From assembly GCA_027061845.1 (NCBI GenBank), contig JAMOVS010000059.1:1-33349 (forward strand): a stretch of 33,349 nucleotides of DNA, given 5' to 3'. Both the position numbers and the translations under genes were made by a program. The notes under the pieces were generated by a model. It had not been told where the DNA came from and made no database searches. It was given only the letters and a program-made list of their open reading frames with translations. Origin of the DNA: Thermaceae bacterium. Lineage in GTDB: Bacteria; Deinococcota; Deinococci; Deinococcales; Marinithermaceae. Of the stretch, positions 25,523 to 33,349 are shown piece after piece. Position 1 is the first letter of the stretch. The number at the start of each line of letters is the position of its first letter.

Positions 25523-25879
25523 TTAGCCGCGCGCCTTGGCGGCGGTCTCGACCAGCTTCTTGAAGCCCTCGGGGTCGCGCACCGCGATGTCGGCGAGGGC
25601 CTTGCGGTTGAGGTTCACACCGGCGAGCTTAAGCCCGTGCATGAACTCCGAGTAGCGCATGCCGTTCTGCCGGGCGGCGGCGTTGATGCGGGCGATCCAG
25701 AGCTTGCGGTACTCGCGCTTTTTCTTCTTGCGGTCGGCGTAGGCGTGCTCGGCCGCGTTTAGAAGGGTCTCCTTCGCCCGGCGGTAGGAGATCGAGCGGA
25801 GCCCCCAGTAGCCCTTGGCCCGCTTCAGGAGCCTTTTGTGGCGACGGCGACGAACGACACCGGTCTTGGCACGGGGCAT
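25523..25879 (-). CDS. rplT: 50S ribosomal protein L20
   Basis: A 118-residue L20, needed for early assembly of the large subunit and, in many bacteria, an autoregulator of its own operon. The highly basic N-terminal tail ([19 protein letters not shown]) and the globular motifs [32 protein letters not shown] and [13 protein letters not shown] are full-length and standard. It starts with ATG at 25879, three bases after the rpmI stop, with AGG before it. A strong palindrome follows as terminator. Confidence 0.99.
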   Translation of the reverse strand: MPRAKTGVVRRRRHKRLLKRAKGYWGLRSISYRRAKETLLNAAEHAYADRKKKKREYRKLWIARINAAARQNGMRYSEFMHGLKLAGVNLNRKALADIAVRDPEGFKKLVETAAKARG

Positions 25880-25882
25880 CGC

Positions 25883-26086
25883 TTACCTCCAGTCGTAGGG
25901 CAGGAGCACCCGGAACCTGCGGGCGTCGCCCTTGAAGAGCACGAACTTCTTGCCTTTGAGCCGGATGACCTTGCCGGACTTCTTGTAGTTCAGGTGGCGT
26001 TTGCCGGTCCGGTACGCCACCACCTTGCCACGGGCGGTGACCTTGACCCGCCCTTTGGCGCCCTTATGGGTCTTCATCTTCGGCAT
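25883..26086 (-). CDS. rpmI: 50S ribosomal protein L35
   Basis: A 67-residue L35 with the standard start MPKMKTHKGAKGRVKVTARGK and the motif RHLNYKKSGKVIRLKG. A strong GGAGGTGA Shine-Dalgarno precedes the ATG at 26086. The 74-base gap from infC contains short inverted repeats and a possible extended -10, so L35-L20 may be expressed partly independently of IF-3. Confidence 0.99.
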   Translation of the reverse strand: MPKMKTHKGAKGRVKVTARGKVVAYRTGKRHLNYKKSGKVIRLKGKKFVLFKGDARRFRVLLPYDWR

Positions 26087-26145
26087 ACTTCACCTCCGCT
26101 GGCCGGGCGCCCCGAAGGGTCTTGGGCCCGGACGCAGCGTCCTCG

Positions 26146-26154
26146 AGTCTATCA
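26146..26154 (-). promoter_or_regulatory. Possible extended -10 (TGATAGACT) in the infC-rpmI gap
   Basis: On the minus strand TG, one base, then TAGACT lies just after the infC stop, 60 bases before rpmI. It is the same hexamer used by the infC promoter. No -35 is seen. It may give a second, internal promoter for rpmI-rplT. Confidence 0.35.
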
Positions 26155-26160
26155 CAGGGA

Positions 26161-26673
26161 CTACTTTTTGGCGATGGGGGCAAGGACCATGTTCATATCG
26201 CGGCCGGCGAGCTGCGGCGGCATCTCGACGGTGGCGATCTCCTTGAGGTCCTCGGCGACGCGGTCCAGGATCTTCTTGCCGAGCTCCGGGTGGGCCATCT
26301 CCCGGCCCCGGAACATGATCGTCACCTTGACCTTGTGGCCGTCCTCGAGGAAGCGGCGCACGTGCTTCAGCTTGGTCTGGTAGTCGTGCTCGCTGACCTT
26401 GACCCGGAACTTGATCGCCTTGACCTCTTGCCGCTTTTGCTTCTTGCGGCGCTCCTTCTCCTGCTGTTGCTGCTCGTAGCGCCACTTGCCGTAGTCGAGG
26501 ATCTTGGCCACCGGCGGCTTGGCCGCCGGGCTCACCAGGACGAGGTCGAGGCCCTTGTCGCGGGCGATCCGGATCGCCTCGCGGGTGTCCACAATGCCGA
26601 GCTGCTGACCGCCTTCGTCGATGAGACGGACCTGTCGCACGCGGATCTCTTCGTTAATTCTGTGTTCCCTGAT
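26161..26673 (-). CDS. infC: Translation initiation factor IF-3, ATC start codon
   Basis: A 170-residue IF-3 that binds the 30S subunit and rejects non-standard start codons. The N-domain (INEEIRVRQVRLIDEGG), linker helix (KERRKKQKRQEVKAIKF) and C-domain (KVTIMFRGREMAHPELG) are intact. The first GTG in frame (26640) would remove the conserved INEEIR block. In frame upstream an ATC codon at 26673-26671 gives MREHRINEEIR, matching the Thermus N-terminus MKEYLINERIR residue for residue; it lies 9 bases after GGAGG in a perfect GGAGGTGAT. An in-frame TGA immediately precedes it and there is no ATG, GTG or TTG between. ATT at 26658 is less likely. Weak infC start codons are a known autoregulatory device. 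Confidence 0.93.
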   Translation of the reverse strand: MREHRINEEIRVRQVRLIDEGGQQLGIVDTREAIRIARDKGLDLVLVSPAAKPPVAKILDYGKWRYEQQQQEKERRKKQKRQEVKAIKFRVKVSEHDYQTKLKHVRRFLEDGHKVKVTIMFRGREMAHPELGKKILDRVAEDLKEIATVEMPPQLAGRDMNMVLAPIAKK

Positions 26674-26678
26674 TCAGC

Positions 26679-26687
26679 ATCACCTCC
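26679..26687 (-). promoter_or_regulatory. Extended Shine-Dalgarno of infC
   Basis: GGAGGTGAT on the minus strand is complementary to nine bases of a standard 16S rRNA 3' end. It decides the ATC start at 26673. An ATG overlapping its 3' end opens an out-of-frame eight-codon frame that stops at a TAA within the infC coding region. Confidence 0.8.
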
Positions 26688-26689
26688 AA

Positions 26690-26709
26690 GAGCGTTTCAC
26701 CGAACGCTC
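26690..26709 (-). promoter_or_regulatory. Leader hairpin directly upstream of the infC ribosome site
   Basis: A perfect 7-bp stem (26690-26696 with 26703-26709) with a six-base loop ends two bases before the infC Shine-Dalgarno. It is in the leader between promoter and SD. Its role could be translational control by L20 or IF-3, or mRNA stability; it does not match an L20 leader consensus that I can recall in detail. Confidence 0.5.
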
Positions 26710-26728
26710 AGAAAAACCACCGGCCTTA

Positions 26729-26758
26729 AGTCTACGGGGCGGGGCGAAGCCGGCGCAA
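26729..26758 (-). promoter_or_regulatory. Promoter of infC-rpmI-rplT
   Basis: On the minus strand TTGCGC (26758-26753) and TAGACT (26734-26729) are separated by 18 bases, the best -35/-10 pair in the window. It gives a leader of about 50 bases with a hairpin and a strong Shine-Dalgarno, unlike the leaderless genes around it. Confidence 0.7.
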
Positions 26759-26765
26759 GCCGATG

Positions 26766-26771
26766 TAGCCT
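26766..26771 (+). promoter_or_regulatory. Leaderless -10 box TAGCCT for trmL
   Basis: TAGCCT ends 6 bases before the GTG start at 26778; no Shine-Dalgarno and no clear -35 are present. It is back-to-back with the infC promoter. Confidence 0.5.
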
Positions 26772-26777
26772 GATCGC

Positions 26778-27230
26778 GTGCTCAGGATCGTGCTGGTGGA
26801 ACCCGAGATCCCCCAAAACGCCGGCAACGTGGCCCGGACCGCGGTGGCGCTCGAGGCCGAGCTCCACCTGGTCCGCCCCTTCGGCTTTCGCTGGGGCGAT
26901 CCCAAGCTGCGCCGGGCCGGACTCGACTACTGGAAGCACCTGAACTACGTCCTCCACGATTCCTGGGAGGCGTTTTTGGAGGCCTTGCCCGAGGACGCCC
27001 GCGTTTTCGCCTTCAGCGCCCGCGCCGAGCGCTCGCTCTATTCCGCCCGCTTCCGGGAAGGCGACTGGCTCCTCTTCGGCCCCGAGACCCGGGGGCTTTC
27101 CCCCGAGGTGCTCGCCCGCTTTCCCTCCCTCAAGATCCCCACGCCGGGCCCGGTGCGCTCCTTGAACCTGGCGGTGGTGGTGGGGGTGGCGGCCTATGAG
27201 GCCTACCGCCAGATCGCGGGGTTAGCATAG
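26778..27230 (+). CDS. trmL: tRNA (cytidine(34)-2'-O)-methyltransferase
   Basis: A 150-residue SPOUT methyltransferase that should methylate the wobble 2'-OH of certain tRNAs with S-adenosylmethionine. The minimal SPOUT chain is complete: the N-terminal VEPEIPQNAGNVARTA, the central LLFGPETRGLS and the trefoil-knot end IPTPGPVRSLNLAVVVGVAAYEAYR. The length fits TrmL/YibK. GTG at 26778 is chosen from TAGCCT six bases upstream and the family N-terminus. Its TAG at 27228-27230 overlaps the -10-like TAGCAT (27223-27228) of the next gene. Confidence 0.93.
   Translation: MLRIVLVEPEIPQNAGNVARTAVALEAELHLVRPFGFRWGDPKLRRAGLDYWKHLNYVLHDSWEAFLEALPEDARVFAFSARAERSLYSARFREGDWLLFGPETRGLSPEVLARFPSLKIPTPGPVRSLNLAVVVGVAAYEAYRQIAGLA
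27223..27228 (+). promoter_or_regulatory. Leaderless -10 box TAGCAT before the secreted orphan
   Basis: TAGCAT ends 5 bases before the GTG at 27234 and overlaps the last codons of trmL (GTTAGCATAG). Confidence 0.45.
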
Positions 27231-27233
27231 GGC

Positions 27234-28851
<1,618 letters not shown>

Positions 28852-28860
<9 letters not shown>

Positions 28861-30021
28861 TTCATCAAGCACCTCCCCCACCGCCCGGGCGGCCGAAAGC
28901 AGTTCTTCTTCCGTCACCACCGCCGGGGGCAGAAAGCGCATTACGTTCGCGCCCGCCTGCAGACCCAGGATGCGGTGCTCCTCCGCCAGGCGTTTTAGGT
29001 AAGGGGCGGCCTTCTCCTTGAGCTCGATGCCGACCATCAAGCCCTTGCCCCGAACCTCCCGAATCTTGGGGCTTTGGATCTTCCGCAGGGCCTCCATGAA
29101 GACCTCCCCAAGCCGCCCGGCCCGTTCCCAGAGGCGTTCTTCCACTACCGCCCGGATCGCCGCCGTGCCCGCCGCCATCGCCAGCGGGTTGCCGCCGAAG
29201 GTGGAGCCGTGGGCGCCTTTGGGCATCTTGTCGGCGACCGCGTCGGTGGTGACCATGGCGCCTAAGGGGAAGCCCCCGCCCAGGGGTTTTGCCAGCGTCA
29301 GGACGTCGGGCACCACCCCGTAGTGCTCGAAGGCGAAGAGGCGCCCGGTGCGGCCGAGGCCGGTCTGGATCTCGTCGAGGACCAGGAGGGCCCCTACTTC
29401 CTCGGTGCGCCTCCGGGCGGCTTTTAAAAACGCCTCGGTCGCCGGCCGCACCCCGCCCTCGCCCTGGACGGGCTCGAGAATAAGCGCCGCGGTCTCTTCG
29501 TCCACCGCTCTTTCCAGGGCCTCGACGTCGTTGTAGGGGATGAACTCCACCGGCTCGACCAGCGGCATGAAGGGCTCGCGGTACTTTTTCTCCCAGGTGA
29601 GCGAAAGCGAGCCAAAGGTGCGTCCGTGAAAGGAGCGCATGGCGGCGACGAACTTCTTCTTGCCGGTGGCGGCGCGGGCGAACTTGAGGGCGGCCTCCAC
29701 CGCCTCGGTGCCCGAGTTGGTGGGGAAGACCCGGGTCAGAGACTCGGGAAGGACGTCGGTCAGGGCTTTATAGAACTCGGCCCGGCGGTCGGAGGCGAAG
29801 ACCTGGGGCAGGACCATCAGCCTTTCGGCCTGGGCCTTGATGGCCTCGACCACCTTGGGGTGCCCGTGGCCCAAAAACCCCACCCCGATGCCGTTGATCA
29901 GGTCGAGGTAGCGATTCCCCTCGGTGTCCCAGACGTAGGCGCCCTCGCCCCGGGTGACGACGAAGTCCGACTTGGCGTAGACCCCGGAATCGTGGCGCTT
30001 TTCGACGGCGAGCCAGTCCAT
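28852..30021 (-). CDS. lysJ: [LysW]-aminoadipate semialdehyde/glutamate semialdehyde transaminase
   Basis: A 389-residue class III PLP aminotransferase of the ArgD/LysJ type, transferring the amino group of glutamate to the LysW-linked semialdehyde in lysine (and probably arginine) synthesis. The PLP lysine is Lys245 in [32 protein letters not shown] (phosphate and cofactor contacts), [11 protein letters not shown] and [14 protein letters not shown] are all present. The ATG at 30021 has no Shine-Dalgarno; TAGCAT six bases upstream begins with the stop codon of lysZ. The stop codon lies within the inverted repeat 28785-28860. Assigned LysJ rather than ArgD from its neighbours. Confidence 0.92.
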
Positions 30022-30027
30022 GCCCCA

Positions 30028-30033
30028 ATGCTA
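30028..30033 (-). promoter_or_regulatory. Possible leaderless -10 box TAGCAT before lysJ
   Basis: TAGCAT on the minus strand, whose TAG is the lysZ stop codon, ends six bases before the lysJ ATG. It may give lysJ-lysK a separate promoter. Confidence 0.45.
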
Positions 30034-30855
30034 CTCAATCGCCGTTCCCTGGCCGGCGAGGGCCCGGGTGATGGGGCGGTCGACGCGGGCGTCGGCGAAG
30101 ACCACCCGGCGCACCCCGGCCCGCACCGCCTCGGCGGCGCCCAGCACCTTTTTCTTCATCCGGCCCTCGGCGAAGCGCATGAACTCCTCAACCTGGGCGG
30201 CGGGGATCTTGGGGATGAGGCTACCTTCGTCGGGGTAGCGCTCTAAGAGCCCGGGGACGTTCGAGAGGTAAACGAGCGCCCTGGCGCCGAAGGCCTCGGC
30301 CACCCGGGCGGCGGCGACGTCGCCGTCGGTGTTGATGGCCTCGCCATCAAAACTTGCCGCCGGCGGGGTGAGGACCGGGAGGTAGCCGTGTTCGAGGAGG
30401 AGGGCGAGGAGCTCCTTGTTCACCCGTTCCACCGAGCCGGAAAAGTCGCCGCGGTGGATCTTGACCTTGCCGCCCTCGACGTACTTAATCGCCTTCTTGC
30501 GCTTGCCCTCGAAGACGCGGCCATCCAGGCCACTTAGCCCCACCGCGTTCACACCCCGCTTTTGGAAGAGCTCGACCAGGTGCTTGTTCATCTTGCCGGC
30601 GTAGACCATGTTGAAGATCTCGAGGGTCTTCTTGTCGGTGAGCCGGGAGGTCATGCCGCCGGGGTGGGTCAAAAACCGGGGCGGGTGGCCGAGGGCCTCG
30701 GCGACCCGGTTGGTTTCGGCGCTGGCGCCGTGGACGAGGATCAGCTTCTGGCCCTTCTTCCAGAGCTCGGCCGCGTCCTCGACCACCGCCTCGTAGTCGA
30801 TGCCCTCGGCACCGCCGACCTTAACAACGATCAGCCCGTCTTCCACGCTCCGCAT
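30031..30855 (-). CDS. lysZ: [LysW]-aminoadipate/[LysW]-glutamate kinase
   Basis: A 274-residue amino-acid kinase that phosphorylates the LysW-bound side chain. It matches the Thermus LysZ in many blocks: VVKVGGAEGIDYEAV, ALGHPPRFLTHPGGMTSRLT, GLSGLDGR, EAINTDGDVAAA and LVYLSNVPGLL. ATG at 30855 adds a few residues before the family start (LIVVKVGG); an internal GTG at the fourth codon is an alternative. It begins 25 bases after the stop of the glycoside-hydrolase-like gene and precedes lysJ, so these genes form one minus-strand unit. Confidence 0.93.
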   Translation of the reverse strand: MRSVEDGLIVVKVGGAEGIDYEAVVEDAAELWKKGQKLILVHGASAETNRVAEALGHPPRFLTHPGGMTSRLTDKKTLEIFNMVYAGKMNKHLVELFQKRGVNAVGLSGLDGRVFEGKRKKAIKYVEGGKVKIHRGDFSGSVERVNKELLALLLEHGYLPVLTPPAASFDGEAINTDGDVAAARVAEAFGARALVYLSNVPGLLERYPDEGSLIPKIPAAQVEEFMRFAEGRMKKKVLGAAEAVRAGVRRVVFADARVDRPITRALAGQGTAIE

Positions 30856-30880
30856 TTTCTTGCATCCGGGTGGGTCTTGG

Positions 30881-31957
30881 CTAGGGGGCGCGCTCGCGAA
30901 AGAGCCGGGCAGCGGGTTTTTCGCTGCCGTCTTCGCGGAGGAGGCCGAAGCGGTCCTCGCCCTCGTCCTGGAGGCGGTACCAGATCGCGGCCCGGACCCG
31001 CCAGCGGCGGGCGTGGGCCTCGAGCAGGTCGAGCGCGATCCTTAGGTGTTTCGCTTGTTCTTCTTCGCTCCCCGCGTCGCCCCAGGCGTCGCCGCTTCCC
31101 ACCCCGAACTCGGTGAGCCAGAGGGGAAGACCGGCGCGCCCGTGCTCGTTGAGCCAGGCGCGGATCCGATCGAGCCCGGTCTCGAAGCACCAGGGCGGGG
31201 CAAGGGGGTCTTCCTCGTTGCACTGGTCGGGGTACTGGGCCCGGCCGTGGTGGGGCCCCTGGCGCTCGTCCACCCGGGCGTAGGGGTGGAGGGCGAGGGC
31301 GTCCATCCGGGCGCCGGCGGCGAAGAGCGCCTTCAGGTAGTCGAGGTCGGCGGAGGCCAGCGAGCCCCCGAGCACCGGGAGGTCCGGGAAGCGGGCCTTG
31401 AGGGCGTGGTGGGCCGCCTTCAGGAGGTCCGCGTATTCCCTTGCGTAGGCGAGGGGCACAAGCACGTAGGTCCCCGCCCGGGGCTCGACCTCGCCCCAGA
31501 ACTCGACGCTATTGGGCTCGTTCCATACCTCGACGGCGGCGACCCTTTCGGGGCCGATCGCCGCCACCAGGCGGGCGAGGGCGTCGGCATAGTCGCGGTG
31601 GTGCTCGGGGCGGGGAGGATGGGCGGGCGGGGCGCCGCCGTTTGCCCAGGCGGGGCTTTGGGCGAACATGAGGACGGCTTTTAGCCCGAGCGTCTCGGCC
31701 CGCTGGAAGCGGGTCTTGAGCTCTTCGAGGTAGGCGCCGTCGAACCGGCCGGGGGTCCCGGGCTCGAGGGCGTTCCAGTCGGCAGGGATTCGCACCAGCT
31801 GGGCGTCGAGCTCGGCCGCCTGCTCGAGCTTGGCGGAGTAGCCTGCTATACCCTCGGTCTCCGCGAGGTGGAGGCCGAGCAGGTACCGGGGCTCGGGGGG
31901 CGTGCTCCGGCACCCCGCGAGGAGCAGCACCAGCAACGCCCCGACTCTCAGAATCAC
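30881..31957 (-). CDS. Glycoside-hydrolase-like lipoprotein (clan GH-A TIM barrel)
   Basis: A 358-residue secreted lipoprotein: hydrophobic ALLVLLLAG, then Cys16 in LAGC. The body reads as a (beta/alpha)8 barrel of clan GH-A with the two catalytic acids on strands 4 and 7: Glu147 in VEVWNEPN (acid/base) and Glu283 in LWLTEFGVG (nucleophile). It is closest by feel to GH39- or GH5-like proteins of bacterial surfaces. The exact family and sugar are not determined. GTG at 31957 begins five bases after the phosphagen kinase stop and lysZ follows after 25 bases, so a secreted sugar hydrolase sits between two biosynthetic or phosphagen genes, which is odd. Confidence 0.8.
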   Translation of the reverse strand: MILRVGALLVLLLAGCRSTPPEPRYLLGLHLAETEGIAGYSAKLEQAAELDAQLVRIPADWNALEPGTPGRFDGAYLEELKTRFQRAETLGLKAVLMFAQSPAWANGGAPPAHPPRPEHHRDYADALARLVAAIGPERVAAVEVWNEPNSVEFWGEVEPRAGTYVLVPLAYAREYADLLKAAHHALKARFPDLPVLGGSLASADLDYLKALFAAGARMDALALHPYARVDERQGPHHGRAQYPDQCNEEDPLAPPWCFETGLDRIRAWLNEHGRAGLPLWLTEFGVGSGDAWGDAGSEEEQAKHLRIALDLLEAHARRWRVRAAIWYRLQDEGEDRFGLLREDGSEKPAARLFRERAP

Positions 31958-31962
31958 TGGAC

Positions 31963-32976
31963 CTATGCCCCTTCCGCTCGGATGAGGGCCCGGATCCCCG
32001 CCTCGAGCTGCCTGAGCGCCTCCACCTCGGTGATCCCCAGCCGGCGCTTGTTGGAAACGTCGTAGACGCCCCCCTCGGCCTGGGTGTGCTCGCCGTGGGT
32101 GCCCCGGACCTGGAGGCCGTGGGCAAGGGCGATGGCCTGGATCTCCTCTTCGGGAAGGCGCTGGAGGCGGACGTGGACGCTCGCCCGCATCCCCGTTCCC
32201 AGGTTGGTGGGACAGCTGGTCAGGTAGCCGAGGCGGGGCGAGCGGGCGAAGGAAAGGCGCCGCTCGAGCTCGGCCAGCGCCTGCACCAACCGGGAGAAGA
32301 CGCGCTTTAAATGGGAGCCCTTTTCCATGCTGATGATGCGGAGCTGGTCCTCCTCGTTGACCCAGACCAGGAAGGTCCTCTCCCGGTTGAGGAAGACGCC
32401 GCGGGCGTCCGGCCAGTGGCGGTTGAAGCCGCCGGCCTCGAGGAAGCGGTCGCCGGCTTTGAAGAGCAGGTGTTCCTCGACCAGCCGGGCTTGGGTGGCC
32501 GGGTCCAGGGCGGGGAGCGGGTGGTAGCTGCCGGCGAGCTCGCCCTCGAGCGTCTCCAGGGCCCCGAGGATCGCCCGCTCGGCCATGCGCCGCTCGCGGA
32601 AGCCGATCACCGGCCCGAAGGGGAAGCAGCAGAGGTTCCGCGCCACCCGCACCCGGGTGGAGAGGACGTAGCGCCCGGCGGGGTCCAGGGGTTGGTCCTC
32701 GAGGCCGCCAGGGTCGAGGTCGGAGACGTGCCGGTCCCCGGGGCCGAAGCCGTGGTAGGCCTCGATGATCGGGTCGAGGAGCGGGGCGAAGACCGAGTAA
32801 CTCTCCTCGTCGCCGGCGTAGACGCCGATCGCCGAGTCGGGGTTTTGAACTCCGGAGGCGATCAGGTGCTCGAGCCGGACCCCGAAGTAGGTCTCGCGGT
32901 CTTTAAGCGCCTGGTAGACCTCGGGGGTCAAAAAACGGGCAAGCAGGGACTCGCCTTCGATTCTGGGAGCCGCCAT
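31963..32976 (-). CDS. Phosphagen kinase, arginine kinase type (full length)
   Basis: A 337-residue ATP:guanidino phosphotransferase with both domains, so not the shorter McsB protein kinase. The N-domain holds the guanidino-specificity loop GVQNPDSAIGVYAGD (Ser48, Gly51, Tyr53). The C-domain holds STRVRVARNL (Arg108, Arg110), FLVWVNEEDQLRIISM (Glu209, Arg213), TSCPTNLGTGMRAS (Cys255, Arg264), the mobile loop RGTHGEHT (Arg291, Glu296) and YDVSNKRRLGITE. All match animal arginine kinases, and the loop Glu (Val in creatine kinase) favours arginine. Bacterial examples are rare. ATG at 32976 has TAGGCT five bases upstream. It lies directly after lysY. Reversible phosphorylation of arginine as an energy buffer is the family role; the substrate here is inferred. 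Confidence 0.9.
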   Translation of the reverse strand: MAAPRIEGESLLARFLTPEVYQALKDRETYFGVRLEHLIASGVQNPDSAIGVYAGDEESYSVFAPLLDPIIEAYHGFGPGDRHVSDLDPGGLEDQPLDPAGRYVLSTRVRVARNLCCFPFGPVIGFRERRMAERAILGALETLEGELAGSYHPLPALDPATQARLVEEHLLFKAGDRFLEAGGFNRHWPDARGVFLNRERTFLVWVNEEDQLRIISMEKGSHLKRVFSRLVQALAELERRLSFARSPRLGYLTSCPTNLGTGMRASVHVRLQRLPEEEIQAIALAHGLQVRGTHGEHTQAEGGVYDVSNKRRLGITEVEALRQLEAGIRALIRAEGA

Positions 32977-32981
32977 ACTCC

Positions 32982-32987
32982 AGCCTA
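32982..32987 (-). promoter_or_regulatory. Possible leaderless -10 box TAGGCT before the phosphagen kinase
   Basis: TAGGCT on the minus strand ends five bases before the ATG at 32976. The intervening GGAGT could be a ribosome site but is too close to the ATG. Confidence 0.4.
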
Positions 32988-32991
32988 CCGG

Positions 32992-33349
<358 letters not shown>

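Noticed and set aside
23474-25762. Open frame of about 760 codons on the plus strand across the PlsY-reductase fusion, exporter gene and rplT
   Set aside because: It runs antisense to three well-supported genes and its product is a Gly/Glu/His-rich chain without any motif.
31963-32976. Assignment as McsB-type protein arginine kinase
   Set aside because: An N-terminal phosphagen kinase domain with the guanidino-specificity loop is present, and the mobile loop RGTHGEHT is that of free-arginine kinases.
31963-32976. Eukaryotic contamination as source of the phosphagen kinase
   Set aside because: It shares the GC-rich codon use of the window, has 5-15 base gaps to bacterial lysY and the lipoprotein gene, and a bacterial-type -10 box.

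Overview
The window is a dense, very GC-rich bacterial chromosome segment with about 35 genes, almost no intergenic space and no phage, IS, CRISPR, tRNA or rRNA signal that I can see. The gene content points to the Deinococcota, most likely the family Thermaceae. The main clues are LysW-dependent lysine/arginine biosynthesis genes (lysY, lysZ, lysJ, lysK), the cinA-thpR-recA order, an RNase Y, and many genes with a TANNNT -10 box 5-8 bases before the start codon (leaderless transcripts). The genus cannot be fixed by eye; a marine relative of Thermus is a guess.

Layout. 1-2182: the end of proB and all of proA (proline synthesis), then a terminator. 2225-3321 (-): two tandem phosphoribosyltransferase paralogues, divergent from 3358-4149 (+), a bifunctional-nuclease-family protein and an SCP2-like protein. 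4146-5737 (-): mtaB and a HIT protein. 5800-9266 (+): a threonine/serine dehydratase, a lipoprotein and dxs. 9316-13768 (-): cinA-thpR-recA-rny. 13829-16910 (+): an M42 aminopeptidase, a MazG-like protein and a two-gene ABC exporter. 16907-21383 (-): a peptide-type ABC uptake operon (binding protein, two permeases, M20 peptidase) without its ATPases. 21503-23305 (+): a large lipoprotein with a His/Cys pair resembling a clan CD peptidase. 23312-25468 (-): a small membrane exporter and a fused PlsY-acyl-ACP-reductase-like protein. 25523-26673 (-): infC-rpmI-rplT, with infC apparently starting on ATC. 26778-27713 (+): trmL and a secreted orphan. 27652-33349 (-): lysY (partial), an arginine-kinase-type phosphagen kinase, a glycoside-hydrolase-like lipoprotein, lysZ, lysJ and lysK.

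How the genes work together. The last cluster carries the carrier-protein (LysW) route: LysZ phosphorylates, LysY reduces, LysJ transaminates and LysK releases the LysW-bound amino acid. Inserted in it is a full-length, animal-like guanidino kinase with its catalytic residues intact, which ties guanidino phosphagen metabolism to lysine/arginine synthesis in a thermophile-type genome. The second unusual item is the fusion of a membrane glycerol-phosphate acyltransferase domain, with two degraded motifs, to a domain that looks like cyanobacterial acyl-ACP reductase and keeps its cysteine. That suggests an undescribed membrane-lipid route that couples fatty aldehyde formation to acyl transfer. 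All functional assignments are from reading motifs and remembered family sequences; no database search was run.
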